A stretch of DNA of 35,496 nt from Chryseobacterium sp. Leaf201 (GTDB lineage Bacteria; Bacteroidota; Bacteroidia; Flavobacteriales; Weeksellaceae), in assembly GCF_001421435.1 (NCBI RefSeq), contig NZ_LMKA01000062.1, forward strand, positions 1 through 35,496, given 5' to 3'. Shown here one piece after another: positions 8,164 through 15,261 of this stretch (position 1 is its first letter; each line of letters begins with the position of its first letter). Below the pieces are notes generated by a model that had not been told where the DNA came from, searched no databases, and saw nothing but the letters and a program-made list of their open reading frames with translations. The translations under genes and the position numbers were made by a program.

Positions 8164-8840
8164 TGAACTGCATAATAATTGACGATGAACCGCTAGCGCA
8201 TCAGGTGATTGCGCATTACATCAGTAAAATACCGGCGCTGACACTGGATGCCAGCTTCCGCAATACGGTTGAAGCTTTTGAATACCTCAACAAAAAAAAT
8301 ACAGACCTGCTTTTTTTAGATATCGAAATGCCTCTGGTTGACGGAATTCATTTTTTAAAATCATTAGCAGACCCACCTGCCACAATTTTCACAACAGCGC
8401 ATAAACAATATGCCTATGAGGGATTCGAGCTTAATGCAATCGATTATTTACTGAAACCCTTTTCTTTTGAGCGTTTTGTAAAAGCTGTTGAGAAAGCCGA
8501 AACTTTCCGGATGACTGCCACAAACCACCAAAGCAATATATTGCATCTTAAAGACGGAAAAGGTACCCAGATCATTAACCAGCTGAGTATTACCCATATT
8601 GAAGGATGCGGGGATTACGTAAAAATATATACACCCAGCCGGATGTTGATCATTTATCACACCCTTAAAGCCTTACTTGAAAAACTGGATAAAGATTTAT
8701 TTCTGCAGGTGCACCGTTCCTATATCATAAATACATCAAAAGTCAGCTGCATTATGCCGAATAATGTAATCCTGGAAAATCAGGTCAGTATACCTTTAGG
8801 CCGGTCATTCAAGAAAGAAGTTATTGAAAAGCTTTCATAA
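8163..8840 (+). CDS. LytTR-family response regulator
   Basis: A 225-residue transcription factor: receiver domain at about 1-115 with IIIDDEP acidic pocket, phosphorylation site D53 in FLDIEMP and K98 in LLKPF, then a LytTR DNA-binding domain at about 125-225 (THIEGCGDYVKIYTPSRMLI, then LQVHRSYIINTSKV). It receives the phosphoryl group from the kinase just upstream. I chose ATG 8163 over the in-frame TTG at 8160 because it forms the usual TGATG overlap with the kinase stop and the protein then begins MNCIIIDDEP, as is normal for this family. Targets are unknown. Confidence 0.93.
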   Translation: MNCIIIDDEPLAHQVIAHYISKIPALTLDASFRNTVEAFEYLNKKNTDLLFLDIEMPLVDGIHFLKSLADPPATIFTTAHKQYAYEGFELNAIDYLLKPFSFERFVKAVEKAETFRMTATNHQSNILHLKDGKGTQIINQLSITHIEGCGDYVKIYTPSRMLIIYHTLKALLEKLDKDLFLQVHRSYIINTSKVSCIMPNNVILENQVSIPLGRSFKKEVIEKLS

Positions 8841-8847
8841 AGTAACG

Positions 8848-8863
8848 GTTACATGCATGTAAC
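8848..8863. repeat. 16-bp perfect palindrome after the response regulator
   Basis: GTTACATGCATGTAAC is a perfect palindrome seven bases past the response-regulator stop, with another GTAAC at 8842-8846. There is no T-run after it, so it does not look like a standard terminator; a protein-binding site is possible. The remaining 8864-9021, downstream of the fur-like gene, shows no gene or repeat I can support. Confidence 0.5.
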
Positions 8864-9021
8864 AAAGCAGAAAGTGGTAATGTAATGATAACAGAATCTC
8901 AAATATCTTTCCGGAAGAAGTTCCTGTGTTCAAAAAAACGCTTCATCCAATCATTACCAATATGGCTTTAGGTTCCGGTATAATCTCAGGTTGCTGGTTT
9001 TACAATCATAAAAGCCCGCGG

Positions 9022-9399
9022 CTAAGAGCATTCCGGGCAGATCCCGCTCACCACGAAATTACAGTTATGCACTGTAAATTTTTCCGGCAGCTGAATTTTG
9101 GGAACAGCACTTTCAATGCAGATTACTTTTTTACAGTTTTCGCAGCTGAAATGGATATGGTCATGATGATGCCCCGTTTCACAATGCTGGCATGTCGCAT
9201 ATTTTACCACACCATCCATATTGATGATTTTATGAACCAGCCCTTCCTGGGTAAGACGGTCCAGTATACGGTATATCGTTACCCTGTCACATGTTCCGCC
9301 CATCAGGTTCTGAATTTCAGCATGTGAAAGGGCAACCCCGGAACTGCTGATCAGGGCTGTAATCTCGGCTTTGGGTTTTGTATTTCTGATCTGTTTCAT
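9022..9399 (-). CDS. Fur-family metal repressor, Zur-like
   Basis: A 125-residue Fur-superfamily protein with an N-terminal winged helix (ALSHAEIQNLM, then TCDRVTIYRILDRLTQEGLVHKI), a histidine-rich metal segment (CQHCETGHHHDHIHF, residues 70-84) and two CxxC pairs, C86/C89 (CENC) and C121/C124 (CPEC), expected to hold structural zinc. It is divergent from a MerC-like/COG0523 operon whose promoter carries two copies of TGCAACAAAGTT(G/A)CA, one of them 10 bases before this gene's own start, so it probably represses both directions. The COG0523 GTPase neighbour points to zinc rather than iron. It is short for the family, lacking the N-terminal arm. Zur role is inferred. Confidence 0.85.
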   Translation of the reverse strand: MKQIRNTKPKAEITALISSSGVALSHAEIQNLMGGTCDRVTIYRILDRLTQEGLVHKIINMDGVVKYATCQHCETGHHHDHIHFSCENCKKVICIESAVPKIQLPEKFTVHNCNFVVSGICPECS

Positions 9400-9408
9400 T
9401 ATTTTTAC

Positions 9409-9423
9409 TGCAACAAAGTTGCA
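9409..9423. promoter_or_regulatory. Fur/Zur-type operator 1
   Basis: TGCAACAAAGTTGCA is a perfect inverted repeat of six bases around AAA. It lies 10 bases upstream of the Fur-family start codon and covers the -33 TTG (9419-9421) of the opposite promoter. A near-copy lies at 9447-9461. Confidence 0.75.
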
Positions 9424-9448
9424 TTTAATGTTATTTTGACTAATTTTG
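9419..9448 (+). promoter_or_regulatory. Promoter of the zinc-type operon
   Basis: TTG (9419-9421), a 19-base spacer and TAATTTTG (9441-9448) match the Bacteroidetes sigma consensus TTG-N19-TAnnTTTG exactly. Both ends lie in the operator repeats, so a bound repressor would block the -33 and -7 elements together. Transcription would begin about 15 bases before the ATG at 9470. Confidence 0.75.
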
Positions 9449-9461
9449 CAACAAAGTTACA
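9447..9461. promoter_or_regulatory. Fur/Zur-type operator 2
   Basis: TGCAACAAAGTTACA differs from operator 1 at one base. It overlaps the last bases of the -7 box and the likely transcription start of the plus-strand operon. Centre-to-centre spacing to operator 1 is 38 bases. Confidence 0.7.
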
Positions 9462-9469
9462 ATAAGAAA

Positions 9470-9808
9470 ATGAACTTAAAAATTTTTGACCTTATCGGTA
9501 TTTCGGCAGCAACCCTGTGCCTGATCCACTGTATTTTATTTCCGCTGATGATGATCATTCCACTGGGTATTCCGCACAGTCCGTTAATAGACGCGGCATT
9601 TCTGGCAATCGGCTTAACCGTTGTTTTCAGGATCACGAAAACCATCGGTTCAGTTAGGCTGAAAACTCTTTTCTGGGTTTCCATTGCCCTGATTGCCGTT
9701 TCTGTAGGCCTGGATTTTATGTTTCACTTTCATTCCGGGCTGATTTATTTCGGAGCCGCAGGCCTGATCACAGCGCACATCATCAATTTTAAAAATCACA
9801 AACACTAA
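9470..9808 (+). CDS. MerC-domain small membrane protein
   Basis: A 112-residue protein with three to four hydrophobic helices (about residues 6-25, 32-50, 62-80 and 86-102), the ATLCLIHCILFPLMM cysteine/histidine segment in helix 1, and His-rich ends (FMFHFHSG, KNHKH). This matches the MerC-like family. MerC carries mercuric ions in mer operons, but no merA or merR is here. In this zinc-type operon a role in metal uptake is more likely. I use ATG 9470; an in-frame TTG at 9446 would place the start inside the -7 box and operator 2, so it is rejected. The COG0523 GTPase follows after 25 bases. Confidence 0.8.
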   Translation: MNLKIFDLIGISAATLCLIHCILFPLMMIIPLGIPHSPLIDAAFLAIGLTVVFRITKTIGSVRLKTLFWVSIALIAVSVGLDFMFHFHSGLIYFGAAGLITAHIINFKNHKH

Positions 9809-9833
9809 CTAACTTCTGTTTTATTCTGAACTT

Positions 9834-11036
9834 ATGCAAAAAAGAATTCCTGTTACTGTTCTCAGCGGCTTCCTGGGCGCGGGGAAAACTACCCTTCTCA
9901 ACCACGTGCTTCATAACAAAGACCATCTTAAAGTTGCCGTCGTAGTAAATGATATGAGCGAAATTAATATTGATGCCAGGCTGGTGCAGAATGAAGATTC
10001 ACTTTCCCGAACAGAAGAAAAGCTGGTGGAAATGAGCAACGGCTGTATATGCTGTACATTAAGAGACGACCTTCTGGTAGAAGTGGAACGCCTGAGCAGG
10101 GAAAACCGTTTTGATTATCTGCTGATTGAGGGCACGGGAATTGCCGAACCTCTGCCGATTGCCCAGACCTTTTCCTACGCCGATGAAGAAAGCGGGATTG
10201 ACCTTTCTCTTTTCAGTTATATTGATACGATGGTAACGGTAGTGGACTGCCTTAACTTCCTTAAGGATTTCGGTTCCGGCGAATTGCTAACAGACAGGGA
10301 GCTTACTGATATCGAAGGAGATCACAGGACAATTGTGAACCTCCTGACTGACCAGGTTGAATTTGCAAATGTGATCATCCTCAATAAAACCGATCTGGTA
10401 ACGGAAGAAACAGTCGGTTTCCTGAAAGCCGCCATCAGGAAACTCAATCCCGGTGCAAAATTCATCAGTTCGGAATTCGGGAAAATAAATCCCAATGAGA
10501 TCCTGAACACAGGACTTTTCAATTTTGAAAAAGCCCAGGTTTCCGCCGGATGGCAAAAAGAGCTACAGAAAGAACATCATATACCGGAAACCGAGGAATA
10601 CGGAATCGGCTCTTTTGTGTTCAGGCAGAAAAGACCTTTCCATCCGATGCGCTTCTGGACCTACCTGAATCAGGGATACCCTGCCGGTATTATGCGTGCA
10701 AAAGGACTGTTCTGGCTGGCTTCAAGACCGGATGACGCCCTTAATTTTTCGCAGGCAGGCGGTTCCTTCCGTCTGGAAAAAGCAGGGGTCTGGTGGTGCA
10801 GTATGCCGATGGGTCAGCGTGCCATGCATGTATCATTTGCAGAAAATCAGGATTTTATAGAAAACAGATGGGATAAAGAATGGGGTGACAGGATCAATGA
10901 AATGGTTTTCATCGGACAGGATCTGGACCCGGAACAAATGTTTCTTGACCTTGAAAAATGCCTTCTGAATGACAGCGAAAAGCATCTTTTTGACCGGAAA
11001 ACACCATTATCAGACCCATTCCCTAAAAATATTTAA
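9834..11036 (+). CDS. COG0523 (CobW/ZagA-type) zinc-chaperone GTPase
   Basis: A 400-residue G3E-family GTPase. Visible motifs are the P-loop GFLGAGKT (12-19), the CxCC metal site GCICC (C71, C73, C74), a Walker-B-like LLIEGTG segment and NKTD (184-187) for guanine. The CobW C-terminal domain occupies about 255-380. COG0523 proteins of the ZagA/ZNG1 kind deliver zinc to client enzymes when zinc is scarce and are often Zur-controlled, which fits the Fur-type operators upstream. It follows the MerC-like gene by 25 bases and precedes the oxidoreductase gene by 3 bases, so all three form one operon. The CobW (cobalt) alternative is less likely, as no cobalamin genes are near. Confidence 0.9.
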   Translation: MQKRIPVTVLSGFLGAGKTTLLNHVLHNKDHLKVAVVVNDMSEINIDARLVQNEDSLSRTEEKLVEMSNGCICCTLRDDLLVEVERLSRENRFDYLLIEGTGIAEPLPIAQTFSYADEESGIDLSLFSYIDTMVTVVDCLNFLKDFGSGELLTDRELTDIEGDHRTIVNLLTDQVEFANVIILNKTDLVTEETVGFLKAAIRKLNPGAKFISSEFGKINPNEILNTGLFNFEKAQVSAGWQKELQKEHHIPETEEYGIGSFVFRQKRPFHPMRFWTYLNQGYPAGIMRAKGLFWLASRPDDALNFSQAGGSFRLEKAGVWWCSMPMGQRAMHVSFAENQDFIENRWDKEWGDRINEMVFIGQDLDPEQMFLDLEKCLLNDSEKHLFDRKTPLSDPFPKNI

Positions 11037-11039
11037 ACA

Positions 11040-11951
11040 ATGAAAAAATCATCATCCAATCATTTCGATGTCATCATCATCGGCGGAAGCTATGCAGGCT
11101 TGTCTGCAGCAATGGCGCTCGGAAGATCGCTCAGAAAAGTTTTGATCCTGGACAGCGGAAATCCGTGCAATGCAAAGACGCCTCATTCTCACAATTTCAT
11201 TACCCAGGACGGTAAAAAACCGGCTGAAATCTCAAGGCTTGCCCTGGAGCAGGTTTTAAAGTATGACACGGTTAAGCTGATTAAGGAACAGGCCGTCAAG
11301 GCAGAGAAAACAGATTCAGGATTTGATATCAGCACAGGATCTGAAGAATTCTCAGCAAAGAAAATCATTTTGGCCACCGGCATCAGAGATATTCTTCCCG
11401 GGATCATCGGCCTGAAAGAATGCTGGGGCATTTCAGTAATCCATTGCCCGTATTGCCACGGTTATGAATTCAGGCACCGGAAAACCGGGATTATGGCTAA
11501 CGGTGACAGGGCCTTCCATATTGCAGGCCTGGTTAACAACCTAACGGATGACCTGACGGTATTTACCAACGGGGAACCTGAATTTTCCGAAGAACAGTTC
11601 AATAAACTCACCGAAAACAATATTCCGGTTATTGAAGATCCCGTTTCGGAAATCATCCATCGCGGTGGAAATCTGTCTGAAATTATTTTGTCAAACGGGA
11701 TCTCCTTTCCGATGGACGCGTTATATGCATCTCTGCCTTTTCAGCAGCATTCGGATATTGCAGCGCAACTGGATTGTGAGCTGACGGAAACCGGGCATAT
11801 CAGGGTAGACAGTTTCCAGAAAACAAATATTGACGGTGTTTTTGCATGTGGGGACAATGCTTCACCAATGCGTTCGGTTGCCAATGCGGTTTATGCAGGA
11901 AGTGTTGCCGGGGCAATGGTTAACCACCAGCTGGTACAGGAAGCTTTTTAA
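11040..11951 (+). CDS. Thioredoxin-reductase-like FAD oxidoreductase with CPYC
   Basis: A 303-residue two-domain flavoprotein: the FAD site IIIGGSYAGLSAAMALGRS at 12-30, a redox-active CPYC at 136-139 inside IHCPYCHGYE, and the second FAD motif GVFACGDN near 268. The HCPYCHGYE context resembles GliT-like reductases that act on small dithiols. The usual GxGxxA NADPH fingerprint after the CxxC is not evident (the segment reads GIMANGDRAFHIAG), so the reductant is uncertain. It lies 3 bases after the COG0523 gene and is surely co-transcribed. A thiol or disulfide role in metal stress is a guess. The C-terminal sequence is complete. Confidence 0.85.
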   Translation: MKKSSSNHFDVIIIGGSYAGLSAAMALGRSLRKVLILDSGNPCNAKTPHSHNFITQDGKKPAEISRLALEQVLKYDTVKLIKEQAVKAEKTDSGFDISTGSEEFSAKKIILATGIRDILPGIIGLKECWGISVIHCPYCHGYEFRHRKTGIMANGDRAFHIAGLVNNLTDDLTVFTNGEPEFSEEQFNKLTENNIPVIEDPVSEIIHRGGNLSEIILSNGISFPMDALYASLPFQQHSDIAAQLDCELTETGHIRVDSFQKTNIDGVFACGDNASPMRSVANAVYAGSVAGAMVNHQLVQEAF

Positions 11952-12005
11952 CATTCAGTTCATCAGCGTTAAAAAAATAAAGTATAAATTAGAAAAAATT
12001 TCATT

Positions 12006-13418
12006 ATGAACAGGCGGAAATTCCTTAATGCTTCTGCATTACTTACAGGGGCACTGGCCGTGAATCCTTTAGGCCTATTCGGGAAAAATCCTGAAACGGA
12101 GCTGGGCTTCAAAGGCAGAAAAGCTAAGAATATCATCTTTATGATCAGTGATGGGATGAGCAACGGCACCCTTTCAATGGCTAACCTTTACTCTAAAAAT
12201 ATCTTGGGAAAGGAAACCAACTGGATGAACCTGTACCTTGAACATAAAGCTTCGCGGGCATTAATGGATACTGCATCCGCAAGTTCTATTGTTACCGATT
12301 CTGCTGCGGCAAGCTCTTCTTTCGGAGGCGGTTTCAGGGTAAACAACGGTTCGCTCAATGTAGGCCCCAATGGAGAAAACCATCTTCCGGCCTGGCAGAA
12401 ATTTAAAAAGAAAGGAAAGAAAGCGGGATGCGTAACAACAGTAACCATTACCCATGCCACACCGGCAGGCTTCTGTATCAATTCTGCCAGAAGAAATGCC
12501 GAGCCCGAAATTGCCGAAATGTATGCGGAATTTGGTTTTGATGTGATGATGGGCGGCGGTGACGAGTTTTTTAACCCGGCAAAAAGAGCAGATAAAAAAG
12601 ATGTTTATTCTATGTACATGGCAAAAGGCTATCAAATCCTGAAAGACCGTTCCGGCCTCAAAGCCATTGATAAGAATAAGCCTGTTCTCGGTATTTTCAA
12701 TACGGGTGCGCTCCCCTATTCCATCGACAGGAAGAATACGCCGGCGCTGCAGAATACCCCTACCCTTGCGGAAATGACAAAAGCAGCCATCGACCACATG
12801 AAAGACCATAAAGAAGGTTTTGTACTGCAGGTTGAGGCCGGTAAGGTAGACTGGGCAGCACATGCCAATGATGTAGCCGCGCTGATTCATGATCAGCTTG
12901 CTTTTGATGAAGCCATAAAAGTGGTGATGGATTTCGCAGAGAAAGATAAGGACACGCTGGTTATCATCACAACCGATCATGGAAATGCCAACCCGGGAAC
13001 GATATACGGTCCGGATGCTACCAGGAACTTCAACAGTATTTCCGATTATAAATTTACAAATGAATATCTGCTGAACAGCATCCATCCGGATTTTAATCTT
13101 CGGCAGGTCAGAGACCTGATTTCAGGAAACAACGGATTCTCTGTCTCAGATGATGAGGCCAACCATCTTTTAAATTATTATAAAGGCCTGGAAAAGGATG
13201 AAGAAGGGCTGTACAATTATAAGCGGCTGCCCTATAAAGCCTATTCTGAGATCCAGAAAAAACACAACAGCGTTGGCTGGATCAGCATGGACCACAGCGG
13301 CGATTATGCAGAGCTGGCAATGTACGGGCCGGGAAGTGAACTCCTGAAACCTTTTGTTAAAAATACCGACTTACATTACCTGATGTTAAAGGCTGCTAAC
13401 GTGGAAAATGTATTTTAA
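12006..13418 (+). CDS. Tat-exported alkaline phosphatase (PhoA family)
   Basis: A 470-residue phosphatase beginning with a twin-arginine signal (NRRKFLNASALLTGALAV). Active-site motifs are MISDGM (D49, metal), IVTDSAAASS (S99, nucleophile), THATPAGF, VEAGKVDWAAHANDV, TTDHGN and SMDHSG (metal-binding Asp and His). PhoA enzymes hydrolyse phosphomonoesters in the periplasm using two zincs and one magnesium; Tat export means it folds in the cytoplasm, where a zinc chaperone could act. It follows the oxidoreductase by 54 bases on the same strand. Whether it shares the Zur-type promoter or has its own is unclear; no pho-box-like repeat was seen. Length is normal. Confidence 0.9.
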   Translation: MNRRKFLNASALLTGALAVNPLGLFGKNPETELGFKGRKAKNIIFMISDGMSNGTLSMANLYSKNILGKETNWMNLYLEHKASRALMDTASASSIVTDSAAASSSFGGGFRVNNGSLNVGPNGENHLPAWQKFKKKGKKAGCVTTVTITHATPAGFCINSARRNAEPEIAEMYAEFGFDVMMGGGDEFFNPAKRADKKDVYSMYMAKGYQILKDRSGLKAIDKNKPVLGIFNTGALPYSIDRKNTPALQNTPTLAEMTKAAIDHMKDHKEGFVLQVEAGKVDWAAHANDVAALIHDQLAFDEAIKVVMDFAEKDKDTLVIITTDHGNANPGTIYGPDATRNFNSISDYKFTNEYLLNSIHPDFNLRQVRDLISGNNGFSVSDDEANHLLNYYKGLEKDEEGLYNYKRLPYKAYSEIQKKHNSVGWISMDHSGDYAELAMYGPGSELLKPFVKNTDLHYLMLKAANVENVF

Positions 13419-13483
13419 AATACATTAAACAAACGGCGGCTTTAAGTTATTATAATATAAAATGTTTTTCAGTCCAGTAATTA

Positions 13484-13499
13484 ATCGTAATATTGCGAT
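13484..13499. promoter_or_regulatory. ArsR-type operator 1
   Basis: ATCGTAATATTGCGAT is a 16-bp palindrome with a single mismatched pair, 13 bases before the ArsR start. Sites of this size and AATATT centre are typical for small ArsR/SmtB repressors. A related copy lies at 13861-13876. Confidence 0.65.
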
Positions 13500-13512
13500 A
13501 GAATTTTAACTT

Positions 13513-13839
13513 ATGGGGGCAACCAAAACCGGTCATTTTACAGATGAACAGAATAAAATAGCCATTATTGCCAAAGCACTGGGGCATCCGGCAAGGGTCG
13601 CTATTATTGAATACCTGCTCAAGGCAGATACCTGCATCTGCGGTGATATTGTCAATGAACTGCCTCTGGCACAGGCAACGGTATCCCAACACCTGAAAGA
13701 ACTGAAGAATGCAGGACTGATTAAAGGGACTATTGAAGGGACTGCCATCTGTTACTGCATTGATGAAAACAATTTTGGAATACTGAAAGATTACTTTTCA
13801 AAAATCATCGTGACGGCTACCAATCGGAAATGCTGTTAA
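13513..13839 (+). CDS. ArsR/SmtB-family metalloregulator
   Basis: A 108-residue winged-helix repressor: AKALGHPARVAIIEYLLKADTCICGDIV, then LPLAQATVSQHLKELKNAGL as recognition helix. C41 and C43 in TCICGD sit where ArsR proteins bind arsenite (ELCVCDL), and further cysteines end the protein (AICYC, RKCC). It starts 13 bases after an operator-like palindrome, and a second, similar site lies between it and the next gene, indicating autoregulation. An As(III)/Sb(III)-type sensor is likely from the cysteine placement, though cadmium/lead sensing cannot be excluded. No arsenite pump follows in the window. Confidence 0.9.
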   Translation: MGATKTGHFTDEQNKIAIIAKALGHPARVAIIEYLLKADTCICGDIVNELPLAQATVSQHLKELKNAGLIKGTIEGTAICYCIDENNFGILKDYFSKIIVTATNRKCC

Positions 13840-13860
13840 GGCATTTTTTTACTCAAATCT

Positions 13861-13876
13861 ATCGCAATATTGCATT
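13861..13876. promoter_or_regulatory. ArsR-type operator 2
   Basis: ATCGCAATATTGCATT shares ATCG-AATATTGC with operator 1; the centre GCAATATTGC is a perfect 10-bp palindrome. It lies between the arsR stop and the next ATG at 13896, so the repressor may control the second gene separately. Confidence 0.55.
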
Positions 13877-13895
13877 TAACCAATACATAAAAATC

Positions 13896-14369
13896 ATGAA
13901 ACTATCTGAAATCAAAGAAATTTTACCTACGCTGAACAATGTTGAATTTCAGCTGGAAAACGGGGATCTTGTTCCGGAACACTTCCATGTAACCGAAGTG
14001 GGAACTGTTACAAAAAATTTCATTGACTGTGGCGGAATGGTCCGCAGTGAAAAAACCGTAAATTTCCAGCTGTGGAATGCTGATGATTTTGAGCATAGGC
14101 TGAAACCGGCAAAGCTCCTTGGTATCATCAGATTATCAGAAGAAAAATTAGGTATTGAAGATCACCAAATCGAAGTTGAGTACCAGAACACCACAATAGG
14201 AAGATTCGATCTGGAATTTAACGGGAAAAATTTTGTCCTTAAAAACAAAACAACGGCCTGCCTGGCTCAGGATGCCTGCGGCATTCCTCCGGAGAAACAG
14301 AAAGTGAAATTGTCTGATCTCTCTCCTGATCAGGCGTCCAGCTGTACCCCGGGTTCCGGATGCTGCTAA
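13896..14369 (+). CDS. DUF6428-type protein partnered with ArsR
   Basis: A 157-residue cytosolic protein starting MKLSEIKEILPTLNNVEFQL, with LVPEHFHVTEVG, FIDCGG and a cysteine-rich tail (CLAQDACG, SSCTPGSGCC). I recognise it as the family placed beside arsR in Bacteroidetes arsenic-type operons (DUF6428). Its function is unknown; the HFH motif and six cysteines near the C-terminus suggest metal or metalloid binding, by inference. I chose ATG 13896 because the longer frame from 13830 overlaps arsR and runs through operator 2. In other genomes a phosphatase-like arsenate reductase and an arsenite pump often follow; here only minus-strand genes do. Confidence 0.8.
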   Translation: MKLSEIKEILPTLNNVEFQLENGDLVPEHFHVTEVGTVTKNFIDCGGMVRSEKTVNFQLWNADDFEHRLKPAKLLGIIRLSEEKLGIEDHQIEVEYQNTTIGRFDLEFNGKNFVLKNKTTACLAQDACGIPPEKQKVKLSDLSPDQASSCTPGSGCC

Positions 14370-14465
14370 AACCTACACCTAAAACCAGGAACTATGGATC
14401 AGGCTTCCTTGCGTAATTCTATACAACTGATAATTGAATTGTATCTGAAAAACCAATTTTCCTGA

Positions 14466-14690
14466 TTATGAAACTTCCGACATCTCTACTTTCTCCTGTT
14501 CCGGTTTTTCTATTGTGACGAAATCGGATGAGGGCATGGAAAGCGTACTGAGAAAAGTAATGGTGGTACGGTTGCCGTGTTCATCTACTTTTAAGATGAT
14601 AGCTCTGCAGCAGGGTGATGCATTGAAGTAGTTTTCATAACGGGCTCCGCACTTGAAGCATTCCGTGATGGTAATGTCAATTTTTTCCAT
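14466..14690 (-). CDS. Small CxxC protein of unknown function
   Basis: A 74-residue protein, MEKIDITITECFKCGARYENYF, then ASPCCRAI, followed by an acidic tail. CxxC (C11, C14) and the CC pair near 29 could form a zinc ribbon or knuckle. It has no signal peptide or membrane segment. I do not recognise a named family. It is convergent with the DUF6428-type gene and stands alone on its strand, with the second copy of the hairpin element just upstream (14711-14776). Confidence 0.6.
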   Translation of the reverse strand: MEKIDITITECFKCGARYENYFNASPCCRAIILKVDEHGNRTTITFLSTLSMPSSDFVTIEKPEQEKVEMSEVS

Positions 14691-14710
14691 AATTCATTTT
14701 GTGTTGCATA

Positions 14711-14776
14711 AAAACCGGCCAGCCATGAACCGACCGGTAAAAACTAATAACCACACTCAAAAAACTGAGATGTACT
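14711..14776 (+). ncRNA. Hairpin / AAAACTAATAACCA / hairpin element, copy 2
   Basis: ACCGG (14714-14718) pairs with CCGGT (14734-14738), then AAAACTAATAACCA (14740-14753), then ACACTCA pairing with TGAG-A-TGT (14753-14773). The 14-mer is identical to that at 4263-4276, while the stem bases differ but still pair, which is the pattern expected of a conserved structure. It lies between two minus-strand genes and has no coding potential. It may be an RNA, a regulatory element or an interspersed repeat. Confidence 0.4.
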
Positions 14777-14859
14777 TTTACTCAATAAGCCGCTGCTCTG
14801 TCTGCAGATTGCTTATTCAGTTATTTTTTACCGATGAAATTTTTGGGTTGATATAGAAT

Positions 14860-15090
14860 TCAGTCTTCTACCTGCAGCTTATTGAGTTGTGCCACTATAT
14901 AAAGCGCATCTATAATTTTCATGTCATCAGTTCTTGTGTTTTTCACCTGCCTTATATAAGCAGGATCTTTTTTATCTTCTTTTAGAATCATATTTACTGA
15001 ACTTGTGTAACGCGCCGGTAACCACTGATCGATGAAATCAAATTTCCTATCGTTCATTTCCTGATTGTTAGGGGTCGACAATTTGCCCAT
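14860..15090 (-). CDS. Small hypothetical protein, divergent from the XRE-like gene
   Basis: A 76-residue protein from MGKLSTPNNQEMNDRKFDF, ending DALYIVAQLNKLQVED. The frame extends upstream to 15210, but that start would lie in the promoter described at 15159-15188, so I use ATG 15090. It is mostly helical and charged, with no signal peptide or known motif; I do not recognise it. It is divergent from the XRE-like regulator, with two face-to-face promoters and an inverted repeat between, so that regulator may control it. Confidence 0.55.
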   Translation of the reverse strand: MGKLSTPNNQEMNDRKFDFIDQWLPARYTSSVNMILKEDKKDPAYIRQVKNTRTDDMKIIDALYIVAQLNKLQVED

Positions 15091-15158
15091 ATAAATGAAA
15101 TAATTTATTAAACCTTTTTCGTAATTTTGTGCCTGTCTTTCGTAAGACAATGATACAG

Positions 15159-15188
15159 CAAATATACGATTATATATTTGACAAACAA
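15159..15188 (-). promoter_or_regulatory. Promoter of the 76-aa gene
   Basis: On the minus strand TTG (15188-15186), 19 bases, then TATATTTG (15166-15159) match the Bacteroidetes consensus exactly. The -33 TTG lies within the inverted repeat at 15185-15199. Confidence 0.65.
15173..15180 (+). promoter_or_regulatory. -7 box for the XRE-like gene
   Basis: TATATTTG on the plus strand, 82 bases before the regulator start; the -33 triplet at the expected spacing is ATG, not TTG. The box overlaps the spacer of the opposite promoter. Confidence 0.45.
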
Positions 15189-15199
15189 CACATTGTTGT
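15185..15199. promoter_or_regulatory. Candidate operator ACAACA-CAT-TGTTGT
   Basis: A perfect 6-bp inverted repeat with a 3-base spacer, covering the -33 element of the minus promoter and lying just after the plus -7 box. It is well placed for the adjacent XRE-like protein. Confidence 0.5.
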
Positions 15200-15261
15200 A
15201 ATTTTTTCAATTATTTATTGTTTTATTATTTTTTAACCACGAGAGAAAAACCTTAATCATC

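Noticed and set aside
8926..9327. A 133-codon plus-strand frame opposite the Fur-family gene
   Set aside because: It is a shadow of the fur-like gene, whose cysteine pairs and helix-turn-helix are clear on the minus strand.
12261..13085. A 274-codon minus-strand frame opposite the alkaline phosphatase
   Set aside because: The phosphatase motifs are complete on the plus strand; the antisense frame has no domain features.
14394..14465. A 23-codon frame starting MDQASLRNSIQLIIEL after the DUF6428-type gene
   Set aside because: Too short and without a recognisable match; possibly a stub of a lost third gene, but this cannot be supported.
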